Source: Onchocerca lupi (Eukaryota > Nematoda > Chromadorea > Rhabditida > Onchocercidae). Taken from it: DNA of 64,000 bases. Positions within the stretch are counted from its first letter, which is position 1, and every line of letters starts with the position of its first letter. A program made the translations under genes and the position numbers. Where the stretch lies: positions 43,828-107,827 of the forward strand of contig JAOVVO010000236.1 in assembly GCA_028564675.1 (NCBI GenBank), given 5' to 3'. Under the pieces are notes generated by a model, which saw only the letters and a list, made by a program, of their open reading frames with translations, was not told where the DNA came from and did not search any database. Positions 1 through 13,000 of this stretch are shown piece by piece.

Positions 1-2840
1 TAACACTTTTTGTAAATTTTAGACTTTCCAAAAATTTAGGGAAAGAAAGTTTCCTATAGAAAGCGTACGAAAAGTTTTTGTTAGTGATATCGGAGCAATT
101 ATGACATATTATCGTTTTCCTTTTGAACATTAGCATGATACGCCAAAAACTCTAATTTGCAGCATAATTTTTCAGTGAGATATAGAAAAATCTTTCTTCA
201 TTACATCATACAAGAATTTCTATTTTTCGTTTCTGATAAAATTTTAGACTTTCGACTATTTCAATATAGTTTCGAATCAATGCTTATCGAATCATATCGG
301 AGATGAATCCAAGATATTTTTGTAGTGAAGAATGGTTGTTTTCCGTTTCCACTTCAAATTGTATTAAAGGCCTGAAAAAAAGTTTTTTTTTGTCAGGAAT
401 CCTAAGTTATTTGTTCGTTGGCGAGAAATTTATGATTTTGTTGGAGGCATATTGATAAATATAATCTTCTGGTAATAAATTTCAAGAGCAGTTCATTTAG
501 TTTCCTAATATATTCTAGATAATTTTCCATTATTTCGGGAAGTGATTAAATCGAAATGTCCTGCGTTGTTTTTCTTTATATAAATTTACCACACATTGTT
601 GTGTGATCATTATTTTGTTACAGCATAAAATCATTGGACTGAATTGAAATAAAATAGAATGATTACGAAATCTTCTTTGATTGCGATGCATAATTGATTT
701 TCTGCCAATATTTTTCGGGCACAAAATGATGAAATACCGAATTTTCTAATTAGCAGTCGTTCACCGTTTTTCAGTTTCAAAGAAATAAAGAAAATTTCAT
801 TTCTGGACCAGATAACTTAAAGTTTTACATCAAATGAAAGAAATTAATCTTTAATCCAGTTTATCTTTAAAGTGGTTTTTGATGGCGACTGTGTGAATTG
901 ATATGATGTATAATATGAAGTATATAAATCTAAGGCAAATGCCTGGATAGATGATTGTCTCGAAAATAGAACCTAATTACTTATTAGTAAAAAAATATTA
1001 GAATATATTTGCGCTAAGCATATATGTATATACATACTTACACTTTGTCAAAATTCAAATTTTCCAAATCTCTGCGTTCTAAATGAGACCTGCTGAACAT
1101 ATAGGAAGTTCGTAGGAGATGATGTTGGTTTAGAGTTTCTTTGTTTTCTAAAATATGTTAGGTAACATTTCAATCCTTCATGAAATTGAAATAGATTTAA
1201 ATCGATTCGAATCAACTTTCATTATGCTGGAATTCTTACAATAGAATATATTTCTTCGAATAGCCTAAAATTAAAGTCCTTTTTTCACTAAGTTTTTCAT
1301 TTACTCTGTAATGTAGTTTATGAAATGTACAGATCAGTATACTCGGTGCCACTCTGAGATTTTGCGTAAGTTAGTATGTCTTATTGTGTGAGCAACAATA
1401 TTGTTAACAGTAATCGTAACAATGGTTATTGATATCTCTTTATAAATCATTCAAGTTTTGAAAATAGGTACTATTGTTGCAAATAGACACTGAATTTGAT
1501 CAGCTCTAATGGATGCATATTAATAGAATTCAATCATATGAGTAAGTCATAGGGTTTTCAAAAATGACAGAATAGATGAAGTATGATGAATTGAATGTGA
1601 AAAATCAGTCAGTGGCAGTTAACACTAGCAGCTAGGTGTAATTAAAGATTTGGAAAGAAATTCTTCGAAATACTTGTTCGAAAATGGTAAATTAATGAGT
1701 AGTATATGAGGAAAAGGGAAGAAAAAACTGTTCAACAAGGGAAATATAAAATGATGGATTAATTTATGAAAAAATTATATCAGTCAAGGATTTCCCTTGT
1801 TGTCTCGGCTTCCTTCACAGATTGCAAAATTGCATCGCCGATTCAAATAAACTATGCTCAGTTTCAAATATAACAGGACCTTCATTTCCACAGAATATTT
1901 CTTAAATATCTTCGCGGTTTTTCTTGAGATTTTTAAGATCATGTTCCTTCCCTTTTTTTTTTTGCTAAGCCTGCAATGGAATTTTGGAGAAATTAAGATT
2001 TTGATCAGAGTAAATTCTTGAAATTATCTTGCAAGTTAAACCATCAAAATAAATTCAGAACAAATCAGATATTGAAAATACTCTTTTTTTTTTTTATTAT
2101 GATCACACATAGAATTTTGAAACAATGTTTAAAGTTCTGTTTGCGAGCATCGTTGATAGTTCCGAATTTTTCACGCCAAGAAAGCTTATATTGTTGAGTA
2201 TCGTCATATCAAAAACATCAGCTTATACATCCTAATTTTCATGATTAATCAATTAAATATCTCTAACACTAGTGCAGTTTGCTCTAAAATTGTTTATACC
2301 ATTCCCATTTTCTTTTAAATATCCTGTATCCCTTATGCTGAAAATATTCCTTTTTTATTTATTCGACATTTTCAATTTCTATATAATTAAGAAAAATTTG
2401 AAGATAAATTAGCTCTTTATCTAGTTTAGTATCCTGAATAAATTAATCTAAATATAGGGTGCTGTTTAAACGCAGTGACCTAAACATTTTGCAGTAAATT
2501 ATGAAAAAAAAAAATTATAAATTATAAAAATTAATCGCTAAAAAACGAAAGTGAAGAAAAATTATATTATAGTTGTGATTATAATTATGATTAAAATTGT
2601 AATTGAAATTAGTTACAATTAAAACTCTAGTTATGATTAAAAGATTTCGATTTCGAATTTTCAAATAACGTGCATAAATTGCTGAATATCAGTTTCTCAA
2701 ATGAAGAATTCTTGCAATTAACCAACTTTTTTGTTTTTTCTAAAGCCAAGTAATCCATCTGAGTATTACTAGAATTATTGAATTAATGTATTTAGAGAAA
2801 GGTAAATTTCTCATTTCAAATAGAACAAAAATTTTTCCAG
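1..2840. other. AT-rich stretch, no resolved gene
   Basis: No coding exon can be supported here. The sequence is AT-rich with short homopolymer runs and a degenerate ATTA/TAAT-rich patch around 2565-2660. Upstream exons of the gene starting near 2841 could lie here, because that first recognised exon is open in frame back to its acceptor, but I could not find one that joins in phase. Confidence 0.6.
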
Positions 2841-2900
2841 GAATATGCAGGGAAGATACGAAAAAAGCGGGGATTAATAGTGGGTGCATATCGAGCCAAC

Positions 2901-5900
2901 ATGGAATCATTATTTCCACTTTGTACACGGAAGAAACAGGCTCAATTCCCAGCTAAACTACTCTTTGCCAATCAGCAGATTATGAAGAATGCTGTTAATC
3001 CATTTGCATTACTAAGAGGAAATACTGCACAAATCAGTATGCTTTGTTTCTTGAGTTTTTTAATGGATATCACTTAAGTTTTAATTTAAAAGTCTTTCAT
3101 AATGAAGGAACAGGATGTGTTCAAGTTATTAGCGGTCTTTCTTTCGAATTTCCATGAAAACTGATAAAAATGACCAATTAAGACACCGAATAATTCCAGT
3201 GAATTGTTGATTATTAACTTATTAATTAGTTTATTAGTGAAATATTATGAAGGTCATTGGTAAATTCAGCCGAGACAAGCTGATAATAATCACTGAAAAA
3301 AAAGAGAGCGCATACATTGGTAGAGTTAGTGGGACGTGTATACTTCATCTTCCAAAAATTCTTGCATGTATTAATAGAATTATACATGGTTTTGTCATTC
3401 AGTTTTACAATAAGTGATGAACATAGTAGTGAAAAAATGGGATTCTTTAAATTTATTCGAATAAACTGGTAACAGTTTACTCGTTATAGGCCATTTTTTG
3501 ATGGTCATATCGTGGGCTGAAATTATTAACTCCAAAATCACTTTTATCAAATTGTCAGTTATGTGAACTTTTTGACCTTTGTCCAGATGACAGCGAAAAG
3601 CTTATATATCGAAATCAATGATAATAATATGCTTTGTAAAACTTTTTTAGGCGCAATGCCAATATTTTGTCAAGTTTCTGAATTAAAATTTGCAAGAAGA
3701 TCCGCCAGCTTGCAGATAGCATGCACACACATTTTAGTTATTTCCGAAATTCCAACTTAGAAATCTGATAAAGTGTCGACATGGCGTTTGAAAAAATTGA
3801 TTGTAACTTTCAGTCTTTACATCTGCAACTAAAGTGGCAGGATAAATAACTGGAAGAATTCTTCTTTTTATTTGCTGCTAGATGAGGCTGTTCAATCGAT
3901 TTTAATGGATACTGTCATATTACCAACAGCCATTTCGTAGCGTTTAAAATAAAGTTTTGTAACATTTTATGCACTTCTTCCTATTCTCTTGCCATTCTTT
4001 CGCCATGCATCAGATTTGAATTCCTTTCAAGAGATTGGGCTACAACTTCTTAAATGTTTTTTTACTAGTCGTAGAAAAACTTCGCTTCCAATTTTGAATT
4101 GCTGAATTTTTATTCATCCTTCTGAATTTCACATTATCTGAACCAATTTTTTATTCAGTTATTTTAGAACGCGTTATCGGGAAAGAACTGCATTTCGACA
4201 AAAAGTTTTTACTCATAGTGTCGTATTCTAAAGTATTAAAAAAATTAGTCATTAAAATTTGATTGGATTGTATGTTAGGATTTATCCATATATGAATACC
4301 ATATTCATGATATATTTAAGATAGTTTTAAATTTGAATTTTTTCTTTTTTCCAAATTTATTGATTAGAAAGCGATATAGAGAAAATTTATTTCTCGATTG
4401 TGAAGGAATCCAAAAATCCCTTTTTATTAAACTCATTATTTTGATTCTGATTGATGTGCAACAAAACTGTACTGCTTTACTTATTTCCATTATCATTTCA
4501 GATGACGAATCTGGCAGCAAACAAAGATTTGCGCCGATAATAATTGGTTGTTTACCCACAGCCAGTCAACAATCTAATATGCTTACCTCATTGATCTTTA
4601 ATTTAATCATGCATTTATGTGCGGTGAAAAAGGACACAATGTTTCAGTATGGTGCCGTACAACTTATCACATTTCTTTCAGCTGGGTAAGTTATTAGATT
4701 GGAACAATTGTTTTCGATAAAATAAAAAACTTGGAAATATACGGCTTAACAAATATTACTGAGAAATGAATTATTAGGATTTGTTGTTGAAATACTGTAT
4801 TGATTTTTCGTATGAGATTGTTATAGCTTTTATTTTACACCTGATGTTTTTCATGATTCCAGCGTATCATTTTTCCTCGAAATACTATTTATTGTAATTA
4901 TTCTCAGGGTTTCCTGTATAGTTTGTAATTAATCAGAGATGCCAATCATAATTCTGAGCATATTAATCATTGATTACTATTATTACGGTTAGCTTGCTTG
5001 AAATAGCATTATGTGTTGCAGAAACTTTTAAAAATTTACCGACAAACTTTTTTTTACTTTTATGAATTGATATTTCTTTTCGAGAAAATCTATGATTGTT
5101 TTTCTCAAATTGACTTTTTCTAGTTGAAAGGATAGGAATGTTGTTTCTCGAACTGAATAGTTTCACAATTTATATTTTATGTTTTTATTTTGCTAGTGAA
5201 TTAGAGCTTTTTGTTTTAAGCAATTTCGTGCTGACAACCTGTGCCATAGATCCCAATATGCAATTTGTATCGAATGGAAGCAAGCATAAATCCTGGCTAC
5301 TCAATAAATTGTTTACTATTAGGCCGATTTCCGGTTATTCAGGATTTCGACGCGATACTTTCAGCCCCTCATTTCCGCTGCCTAAATCTCTCTCCTATGA
5401 GAAGAAATTTAATTTGGTAATTTCTTTTTAACTTTTTATTATGTTTTGGATATTCACACTAGTGTTTAGAATAGTGAAAGTATACTGATATTGAATTTTA
5501 TTTATTTAATATTCATTTTAGTTTATTGTAAGCAATACTTTTATTTTGGTTTTTCAAGATTTATGAATTATTTATGAAGTTTATTAAATTTCTATCAAGT
5601 TCCATTAAATATGTTTAGTTTTCATTTGTTTCGAAATAAATTGCCGTTATCTGTGTAGTATAATCTACCAAATTCCAGACTGGTATTAGCAACGAAAATC
5701 TGTACGGTGTAATAATAGAGCCAAGAAACGAAATTGAAATTGGTAATCTAAATTCATTAATCAGTTTGGATGAAGAAATTCTAATGAAGTACGCATTTTG
5801 GATTATCTTTACAGGCAAAATGACTGCTAAAACAAAAGTCGCGCAAAAACTCAGGTACGAATCGGAATTACTGCCGATTGAGCTTAGTTAATCATAAATT

Positions 5901-6306
5901 TCCTCTCATATTATGTAGAATATGAGCTCGATTTTTTCATTAAATAGAAAAAATTTTTTTTGTCGGCTTTTTAGATTCTCCACCTCAATTCGGCTTTTAG
6001 TGGAGGTATTTAGATCCCAGTAGTTAAAAACTATGGGATATCGGTTGAGTTTGATTTTTGTAGCTTAATGTTTAATTAGCATAGTGCATAAGATTTTTCA
6101 GGGAGTGGTTTCCAAAAGCAAGCATAAATCTAAGCTCTGTGGTTGAATCAGATGCTAAAGTTGCTGATTTGAAGCTAGAAGATTTCGATCAAATGTTCAC
6201 TTTGCTGCACATGGAGTTGAATGATGATTTTACACATATCAGTGAACTGAGGGATTTTTATGCTCAATTCAGACCTACAATTGAAAATGCTAAATTTGCC
6301 GATTAA
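2901..6306 (+). CDS. Unrecognised 306-residue protein, five exons
   Basis: I do not recognise this protein. Five exons join in consistent phase: 2901-3036, 4502-4685, 5197-5416, 5679-5854 and 6102-6306, giving 921 nt and 306 residues plus stop. Each junction has GT at the donor and AG at the acceptor (TTTCAG, GCTAG, TTCCAG, TTTTCAG). The N-terminal part is basic (TRKKQ). The middle has hydrophobic stretches around residues 65-125, and the C-terminal third is acidic. I see no signal peptide and no catalytic motif. The start is uncertain: the first exon is open back to an acceptor at 2840 (TTTTTCCAG), so 2841-2900 may be a trans-spliced 5' leader or coding sequence continued from an upstream exon. 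The region around the first ATG (residues GAYRANMESLF) reads as coding-like. AATAAA lies 79 nt after the stop. Confidence 0.62.
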
Positions 6307-6384
6307 TAAGGCAGTCGCAATAACTTACAGCGAGCAGTAATTCGGTTTAGTTAAGATTTGAAAAATATTTTTTGTAGAATAGTT

Positions 6385-6390
6385 AATAAA
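6385..6390 (+). terminator. Polyadenylation signal AATAAA
   Basis: A canonical AATAAA lies 79 nt downstream of the stop codon at 6306, at a distance usual for a short nematode 3'UTR. Confidence 0.5.
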
Positions 6391-7020
6391 AAGAAACATT
6401 AATCAAGTAGAATGCTTCCTAAAACAACCAGCAGTGTCGGATCTCGTTGATTTATGAACTAGGTTCTAAGAATTAAAGTAAGTCAAGTCCCATCATACAG
6501 AACAGTTGTCTTTCAGTTGATGCTTATGTTTTGCTACTTGTTTCTGAATATTATATCTTAATTCCCGTAATTACATTTCCTAAGAATCTCAGTGAATCAC
6601 GTTCCAGACTTTATTTGGTATTAGCAAGTGTTGAAAAGATTGATTTTATTATTGATGAATGTGACAGAGACGAATCCTTCACAGAGGCATTTTCGGATTG
6701 ATTATTTTGATTTCTTTGCATAAAAATAAAATTTGCTTACTCTATTTTCTTTATTCAATTATCAAGTCTGTTATCATTGTCGATTTCAACTTTTCCTTGC
6801 TTGAACGACTAGCGATCTGTGAATTATCCTTACGATAGAACGCAGTACTATGTGAACCCTTATGCTGAAAACACAATCGTTTTTTTCTGTTGCAATCAGT
6901 AGATGCATATCCTGTTTGAAAAAAGCGTGCGATATTTTTCTGCAAACATTCTATTCATTGTTTGAGAGTGGAATAAGTTTGGCATACGTTATCCCAATGG
7001 TCCCTGTTAGAAAATCTGCT

Positions 7021-7830
7021 GGGTCTTTTTTCTTACTGTTTCTGGTAGTTTTTCATTGGTTTGGATTTAGCTCAAAGCTGTTAGATTCTGTTTGGTTTGT
7101 CTCAATCCTTTTTCTCTAATAAGAATTTGAGTCCTAGTTATTTCGTTTTTTTGGACCATTTTTGCCAAGAATTGTCGGAATGTGGTAATGTTGCAATTTT
7201 CTTTTTCTTTTTATTGATATATTTTGTCCAGTATCCAACTCAGCACTCTACTTCCTATGGTAGTTTCGATGCTAGGATGCTTTAGGTTGTCATCTATAAC
7301 TCCTAGCTGTCAACTTTTCCCTTGCCTGTTCAACATTTATCATTAAGCTGGCAGGTTGTCTCGGCTTGTGGTAGTTTTTTTCTCTTCATGATAACGTCTT
7401 TTCTCTCGACAATTGCTGTGGGGAATATGATTTCTAGAAAATCCGAATACTATCGCCTTTTAAAGATATATTACTGCTCTGGGTATTTTTGAGTAATAAT
7501 AAGAGTGTACGAGTGGGTTTAATTGTTTACTGTAGCCATTTTGTGCCCTACCTCATCATTGCCGCAGGGTTCAGGAATGATGCCATGTTTTGTCAGATAT
7601 TTCTTAGAATTGTAAAAATGATGCCATATCTTGCCAGATTTCTTAGAATCAAATGATATTAGTAATTAAAAAAAAAAAAAAAAAAAAAAATGCAGGTAAC
7701 TAGGATTCAAATTCTTACTAGAAAAAAAAAAAAAGGATTAGTCGAAACAAATCAAACGGAATCTAACAGCCTTGAGCTAAATCCAAACTAAAGGAAAACT
7801 ACCAAAAACAGTATGAAAAAAATCCCTAAA
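7021..7830. repeat. Long imperfect inverted repeat (fold-back repeat)
   Basis: The left arm, about 7021-7140, and the right arm, about 7697-7830, are inverted copies of each other. I read roughly 80-85% identity over about 120 bp. Shared landmarks include TTTGGATTTAGCTCAA, GCTGTTAGATTC and AAGAATTTGA with its complement. The ~550-bp spacer has an A run (about 7668-7690) and an imperfect tandem duplication. No long ORF crosses the unit. It could be a fold-back element or two inverted copies of a dispersed repeat. No target-site duplication was identified. Confidence 0.75.
7579..7656 (+). repeat. Imperfect 41-bp tandem duplication
   Basis: Two copies begin with GATGCCAT at 7579 and 7620. Both continue through TTG(T/C)CAGAT and TTCTTAGAAT. 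The duplication lies in the spacer of the inverted repeat. Confidence 0.75.
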
Positions 7831-7839
7831 CGGCTCTTG

Positions 7840-7975
7840 TCGCTTATGATTGGTCGACCTCACTTTGTTTATCTGATCGGAGCTTTTTGCCAGTAAACAT
7901 GCTTATCGATTCGTTGGTCCATTTGAAACTATGTTCTTGACCTTTAATACTCTCTGTTCACAAATAATTACTCTT
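7840..7975 (-). mobile_element. Decayed Helitron-related fragment
   Basis: About 100 bp here matches 57608-57730 inside the Helitron, with interrupted identity. Shared blocks in the same order are GTTTATCTG, GGAGC, GTAAACATG, AAACTATG and TTGACCTTTA. The homologous block in the Helitron lies next to its helicase pseudogene, so this is best explained as an older, more decayed copy of the same family. The strand is assigned by analogy with that copy. No intact reading frame remains. Confidence 0.55.
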
Positions 7976-8479
7976 TCGGATTTTTAAGATAGCAAGATCC
8001 TTAGAGACCCATAAATTACATTATGTATATATTATCTGATGCTGTCCTTGAAAAGTACATTTTTATAATTCAGTCTTCGCCTGGTGATTTCCGTCTGCTA
8101 TCGAGTTTTAATATTCTGTAGAAGCCGGAAAAATCGCAGTATAATTGCTTGAATTCCATTCATTGAGTTTTAGATGTATCTATCAGTGCGATACATAAAT
8201 TCACATTGACATACGTTTTCATATAACTTTACTGTGAACACAGTATGTATTTCTGATCGTTTTTTTAGGGAAAAGGCTAAATGCCTAACATGTCAATAGG
8301 CGCTCGGTTAATATTATAAATTTGATATTTGTTCTTTTTCAAGCACTAATTTGCAATGTTTTTTGCATGTCGAATAGACTGTTTTCGATGTTATATGTCC
8401 AAATTAAAGCAATCCACTTATAGATCTATTGCATCAATGCAAGAATATTATAAATAGAATTTATAAATAAATATGTATG

Positions 8480-10030
8480 GATGTCGGACAGGTGATTAAT
8501 GTAAGCATTTGCATAGATATCATAACCTCTAATTTCAAAAAAAATACACATGCACTGAGGATAAAAATAAAATTAGCGCCGTTTTTTGAGAATTGCAATG
8601 ATAAATATTTTTTGAATATGATGCTAATGCAACAGAGCTATGAAATTTCGGTTATTTTTAATTGAAATTTTTTTCGAAATTTTAAGAATGAATAAATCAT
8701 ACTGAAATTCATCTGGCTCTGTATTCATCCGTTTGTGGTAATTTTGGTAAAATGCGATTCATTTCTTTATGAATATTATGAGCATTACATGGCCACGTTA
8801 AAACTGTTCAAGTATGAAAATTGCTAAAAGCGATTCAAATTTGGAACTGCAGCCTGTGGTTTTGAAGAACATTGACTTTAAATTTGTTAGAAAATATAAG
8901 ATAGAACGGGTAGTTCAACTGCAACCATCGTTCGTAGTTAAAAGAAAAGAAAAAGTTGTTTGGGCTGTATCCCTTTGTTCTGAGTCCCATTGTTTCCAGA
9001 AAGTCTTACAGAATTCTTGAAATCTTCTCTGAAGGAGAAGTTCATGATTCAAGTTAAATTATTTTGGGTCTGAATACTTCCCTGCAGTAATTGCATAATG
9101 AATGAAAGATCAGGTTGGTCTTTGAATTAATTGAGGCTTTCCAACATGTGAATGAATATGGCGTGCAAAGCTTTTTCACTGATATCCTTCAAATGAAACC
9201 AACAGAAAGCTGCAGAAGAAGAAGTTAGTTTTGCACCGAATTCGAGCATCCGATGAGTTTGTTGCATTAAATGCTCTCGACGACTGGAGGAAGTTTAATC
9301 GTAGCATGCTCATTTTAACACTTTGTATAAACATTCCTTTGAAATTCAGATTCGTGAATTTGATCCGTCCTCATGGGCCTTATTTTCGGGTGCAGTATTC
9401 ATTCACTACTTTTCTCGGTTATTTTATTTCTGCCGCCATTGAACGAATTGTTCGGTTTTAAAGTTAGTATTACATCATAAATTCAGATAGTTTGAATAAG
9501 CGTCAACAATCCATATTCGGATATGGATTGTTGATTCTTCCATGCAGCGTGAAAGGGAGATAGAGGAAGAGATATTGGTGGCACTGATCGCACTCATTTT
9601 AATCGTATTTATTGTTCAATTTAACTTTCTTGCTTCTTTAAAATTATCGAATCTTTTTTTCTACTGAAATGATTAATTGGTTGCGTTTTTTAAAGTAGTT
9701 TAATGTTTGTTTCAATAAATTTTTTTTTACAATCGAAATGAAATGATGGAACATGAATCAAAACTCGAGCATGAATCTGATGAATTTTTGCACGAGACAT
9801 AGAGAGAGTTTTTTCTTTTTTTAATTGGTAAGATAAGGATGGATGGGTAATAAATTAAAGAAGTATGAAAAATTTTGCTCGGTTCAACGAAAGTACCTTC
9901 ATTTATGCTTATCTTCTATCCTCTTTCTCTCATTAGTCTTGAAATTTGCCTTTAATTTTGTTTATCGCTAATTATCATGTGGATAAATAGTATATGATGC
10001 ACTATGGGAAGAATACTGTCTGCTACTTTT
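8480..10030. other. Intergenic region with decayed open frames
   Basis: Two modest + strand frames, 8814-9020 and 9231-9461, have somewhat more balanced base composition than their surroundings but have no recognised motif. No splice pattern links them. They may be remnants of a dead gene or repeat. A perfect hairpin lies at 9504-9533. Confidence 0.35.
9504..9533. repeat. Perfect 13-bp stem hairpin
   Basis: CAACAATCCATAT is followed by the four-base loop TCGG and then its exact reverse complement. The hairpin lies about 520 bp upstream of the SOS start. It could be a small structured element or a chance palindrome. Confidence 0.8.
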
Positions 10031-10032
10031 AG

Positions 10033-10052
10033 GTAGTGCCGCACATCATTCT
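10033..10052 (+). promoter_or_regulatory. Candidate spliced-leader acceptor and short leader of SOS
   Basis: CTACTTTTAG ends at 10032, twenty bases before the first in-frame ATG of SOS. This fits a trans-splice acceptor with a short 5' leader. It could also be an ordinary acceptor, because the frame stays open back to it. Confidence 0.4.
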
Positions 10053-13000
10053 ATGAGCATCAGCGTGGGTGATGATTGCTCCAGTCGCTCACTAATAACT
10101 AATCGTCATTCGCAATGGAAGAATCAGAAAGTCTTTATCGACCGGATATATCAAGTTAGTATCACTAATCATCACTTATTCCATATCTCGCTATCTCATC
10201 AACCCTATACGTCTTCCTTGCATCATTATGTTGCCATAGATGACATCTATTACACGGTTTTTCTCCAAGGAATTAGGTCTTTGGAAACTTTTATTACATC
10301 CAAATGGAATCAAAAGTCGGTAAGGTGATGTTCTCCTGTCATTGTCTCTGATTATTGATTGCACAGTTAAATACTGATTACTTACTATTAATATCGATTG
10401 TGATGCTTCCAGTTTTCAAATAGTTTTCAAATTTTTCTGGTTGTTTCAATGTAGCTCTATTACTATTGCATGCTTTTGCAGATATCCAACAGTTGTCATC
10501 CTGGCATCGGATTGGACCAAGCAGCTGCTGAACACATCCAAGAAATACTGATATGTTTATTTTTTGAATTGTTGGAATGTCATCCACAGACAGTCGAAGA
10601 TATGGAACGAAGTATGCGTACCACTTTACCAGCAAGCATGTTCCATTGGGTTATTCAGGTTACTGCTTTTTCTAAAATCTTCATTATTCTTTCCATTTTG
10701 CCGCTTTATAAGCTTTTTATACGAAGCTTTTGGTTGCAGTTTCAAAATACTCCTGAAGCATTACACAGAATTCCGCGAAAAAAACTTCATGATAAACGGA
10801 ACGCAAACTCGAAAAGCGTAATGTCACTTTTGCATACGTTGCAACCAAAATTGAAGGTATTTCGGTTTTTTTTTAATTAAAAAGTCATGAATTGCTTAAT
10901 TGTTATGAATAAAAACAAAAGAAAGAACTATTAAGCTATCGGCGGAGAAACATTTGCAGTTATGATTTTAATGAAAGCAGTCGTTCCAGGAACTGCTAGG
11001 TTACAAGCTAGATGAGGAAGTGATGCTATATTTGCTTTCCGTTATCGAATACATTGCTGCAGACATATTAAAGGTACATTAAAGGCAACTTTATTTCTGT
11101 CCTTTCAAAATAGCTGTTATGTTATTTTCTAAATACAATCGGTTTTCGTTTCAGTGGACTGGAAATTATGTGAAAAACATAAGGAAGTGTGACCCGACTA
11201 TTGGCTTGCAGAATTTAAAAATTGCACTGAGTGCTGATACAGTGAGTAAAATACTTTATTATGATCTATTTCTATTCTCATTATCACTGATAAATTTGGG
11301 GTTTTAAGGAGGATATTATAAAATACAGGCTTCTCATCTGATAACTTTTCTCCATAACGTATCGATTGTGTTTTATTATTTGAATAATGTTTTGGTTTAT
11401 AGTCTTCCATTATGCTTTATAGTCTTTTTTGGGATCATAATTCTGATATATTTATAGAGCTTGATGGAGCTTACAGAAATGTTGTATAATGAGGAAGAGA
11501 CATACACAACTGGAATATTAAATGATAATGTTGAAGACATCGTGCAAGAAATGTCATATGAAGAGGTGCTTTTCAGTTTATTTTGGAGTTATAATCTTTT
11601 ATTTATATTATAATTTAATGTCATTGCTTATAGTAGATTGCAACTCTATTATTTTTTTTGTGCATTCATTTGCTTTACATACATTTGTTATGCATTGCTT
11701 ACTCGTCAAAAATGTATAAATTCAGGCATCACGCGATTTCAATCGCGAGGAAGCTCAATATCTTCGTGATCTTAATCTCATCATTCATGTATTCCGGCGT
11801 CGCTTTGAGACTATCTTTAGCGATTCTGATGAGGTAATTTTCGATAAGCTTAGTATGTTCGTTTGTTTTAAAACCATATCAGGTTGTGATTTTTTAGTGA
11901 TGTTAGTCATCAGTTTAAACTATATTTTCAGCATTATCTTGATGAAATATTTGGTAACATCTTGGAATTGCACGAATTAACAGTGAAAGTCCAACGAATG
12001 TTGGAAGATGCTATTGAAATGTCGGATACCCCATGTGTGGGAGCCGGCTTATGGGAACTAGCGGAGGCTCATGAATTTGATGTTTATATTGCTTATATGG
12101 TATTATTTTCTATAAGATAAAAATAATGGTTTGTTTATCTTTTCTTAAATGCTGATGACTTGACATTGCAGGATGTGTTTTGTTTTTCTTTATTATTTAT
12201 TTGAAGGATTTATTCAAGAAGCCATTAACAGCTGTAATAGAAAAAGTGTTGAACGATGCGAAATATGAAAATTTCTTCATGGTAAACATAATGTTCTTTT
12301 TTATTATTGTTTAATATTATTTTAATGTCATGGTTAAATTTAATATTTACGCAAAATTATTATTTAACACAAAGAAGAAAATATTGTGATTAAACTATCA
12401 ATAAATAAGTATATTTCGGAACAAAAATTTTTTTGAGAAATTCGTTTTCTTTTTTTTTTTCAGTTGGAAGATCGAGCACATAGTATAACTCCTGGAGGTA
12501 AAACATTTCGACTCGCTGTTAAATATGTTCTTCCTTCTCTTCTCCAAATTCCTGTTGTTCATTTTTTTCGTTATGTTGAATTTACAAATGTTAGTTTTCT
12601 CTTTTTTTCAAAATTTCTTGACTTGACCTGAATTTATCTAAATTTCGATCTCAATTTTCCAGTTTGATTAATCAATTTGCGTTACGTATACATTATATAA
12701 CTAACTTTAATAAGCATTTGCTACACAATAAAGTTATTGCGTACTCAGCATTAATTGGTGTCAAATCATCATTTTTGCAGAATAATTTTGGTTTCATTAT
12801 GGTATTCTTTTTCAGATTTTATGTCATTTGGCGCGGCCGCCTGATGAGATCGAAGATTTAAGAAGCACGAAAAGTTATTTTAGCGGTCTTGCCGTGAAAA
12901 TAGAGTCACTATGTCCTTCATTTCTGATTAATCATCTAAAAACGTCAGTTTTTACTTTTGTTGACATAAAATTGTGTTATATAAAGGATGATTTTTGCTT

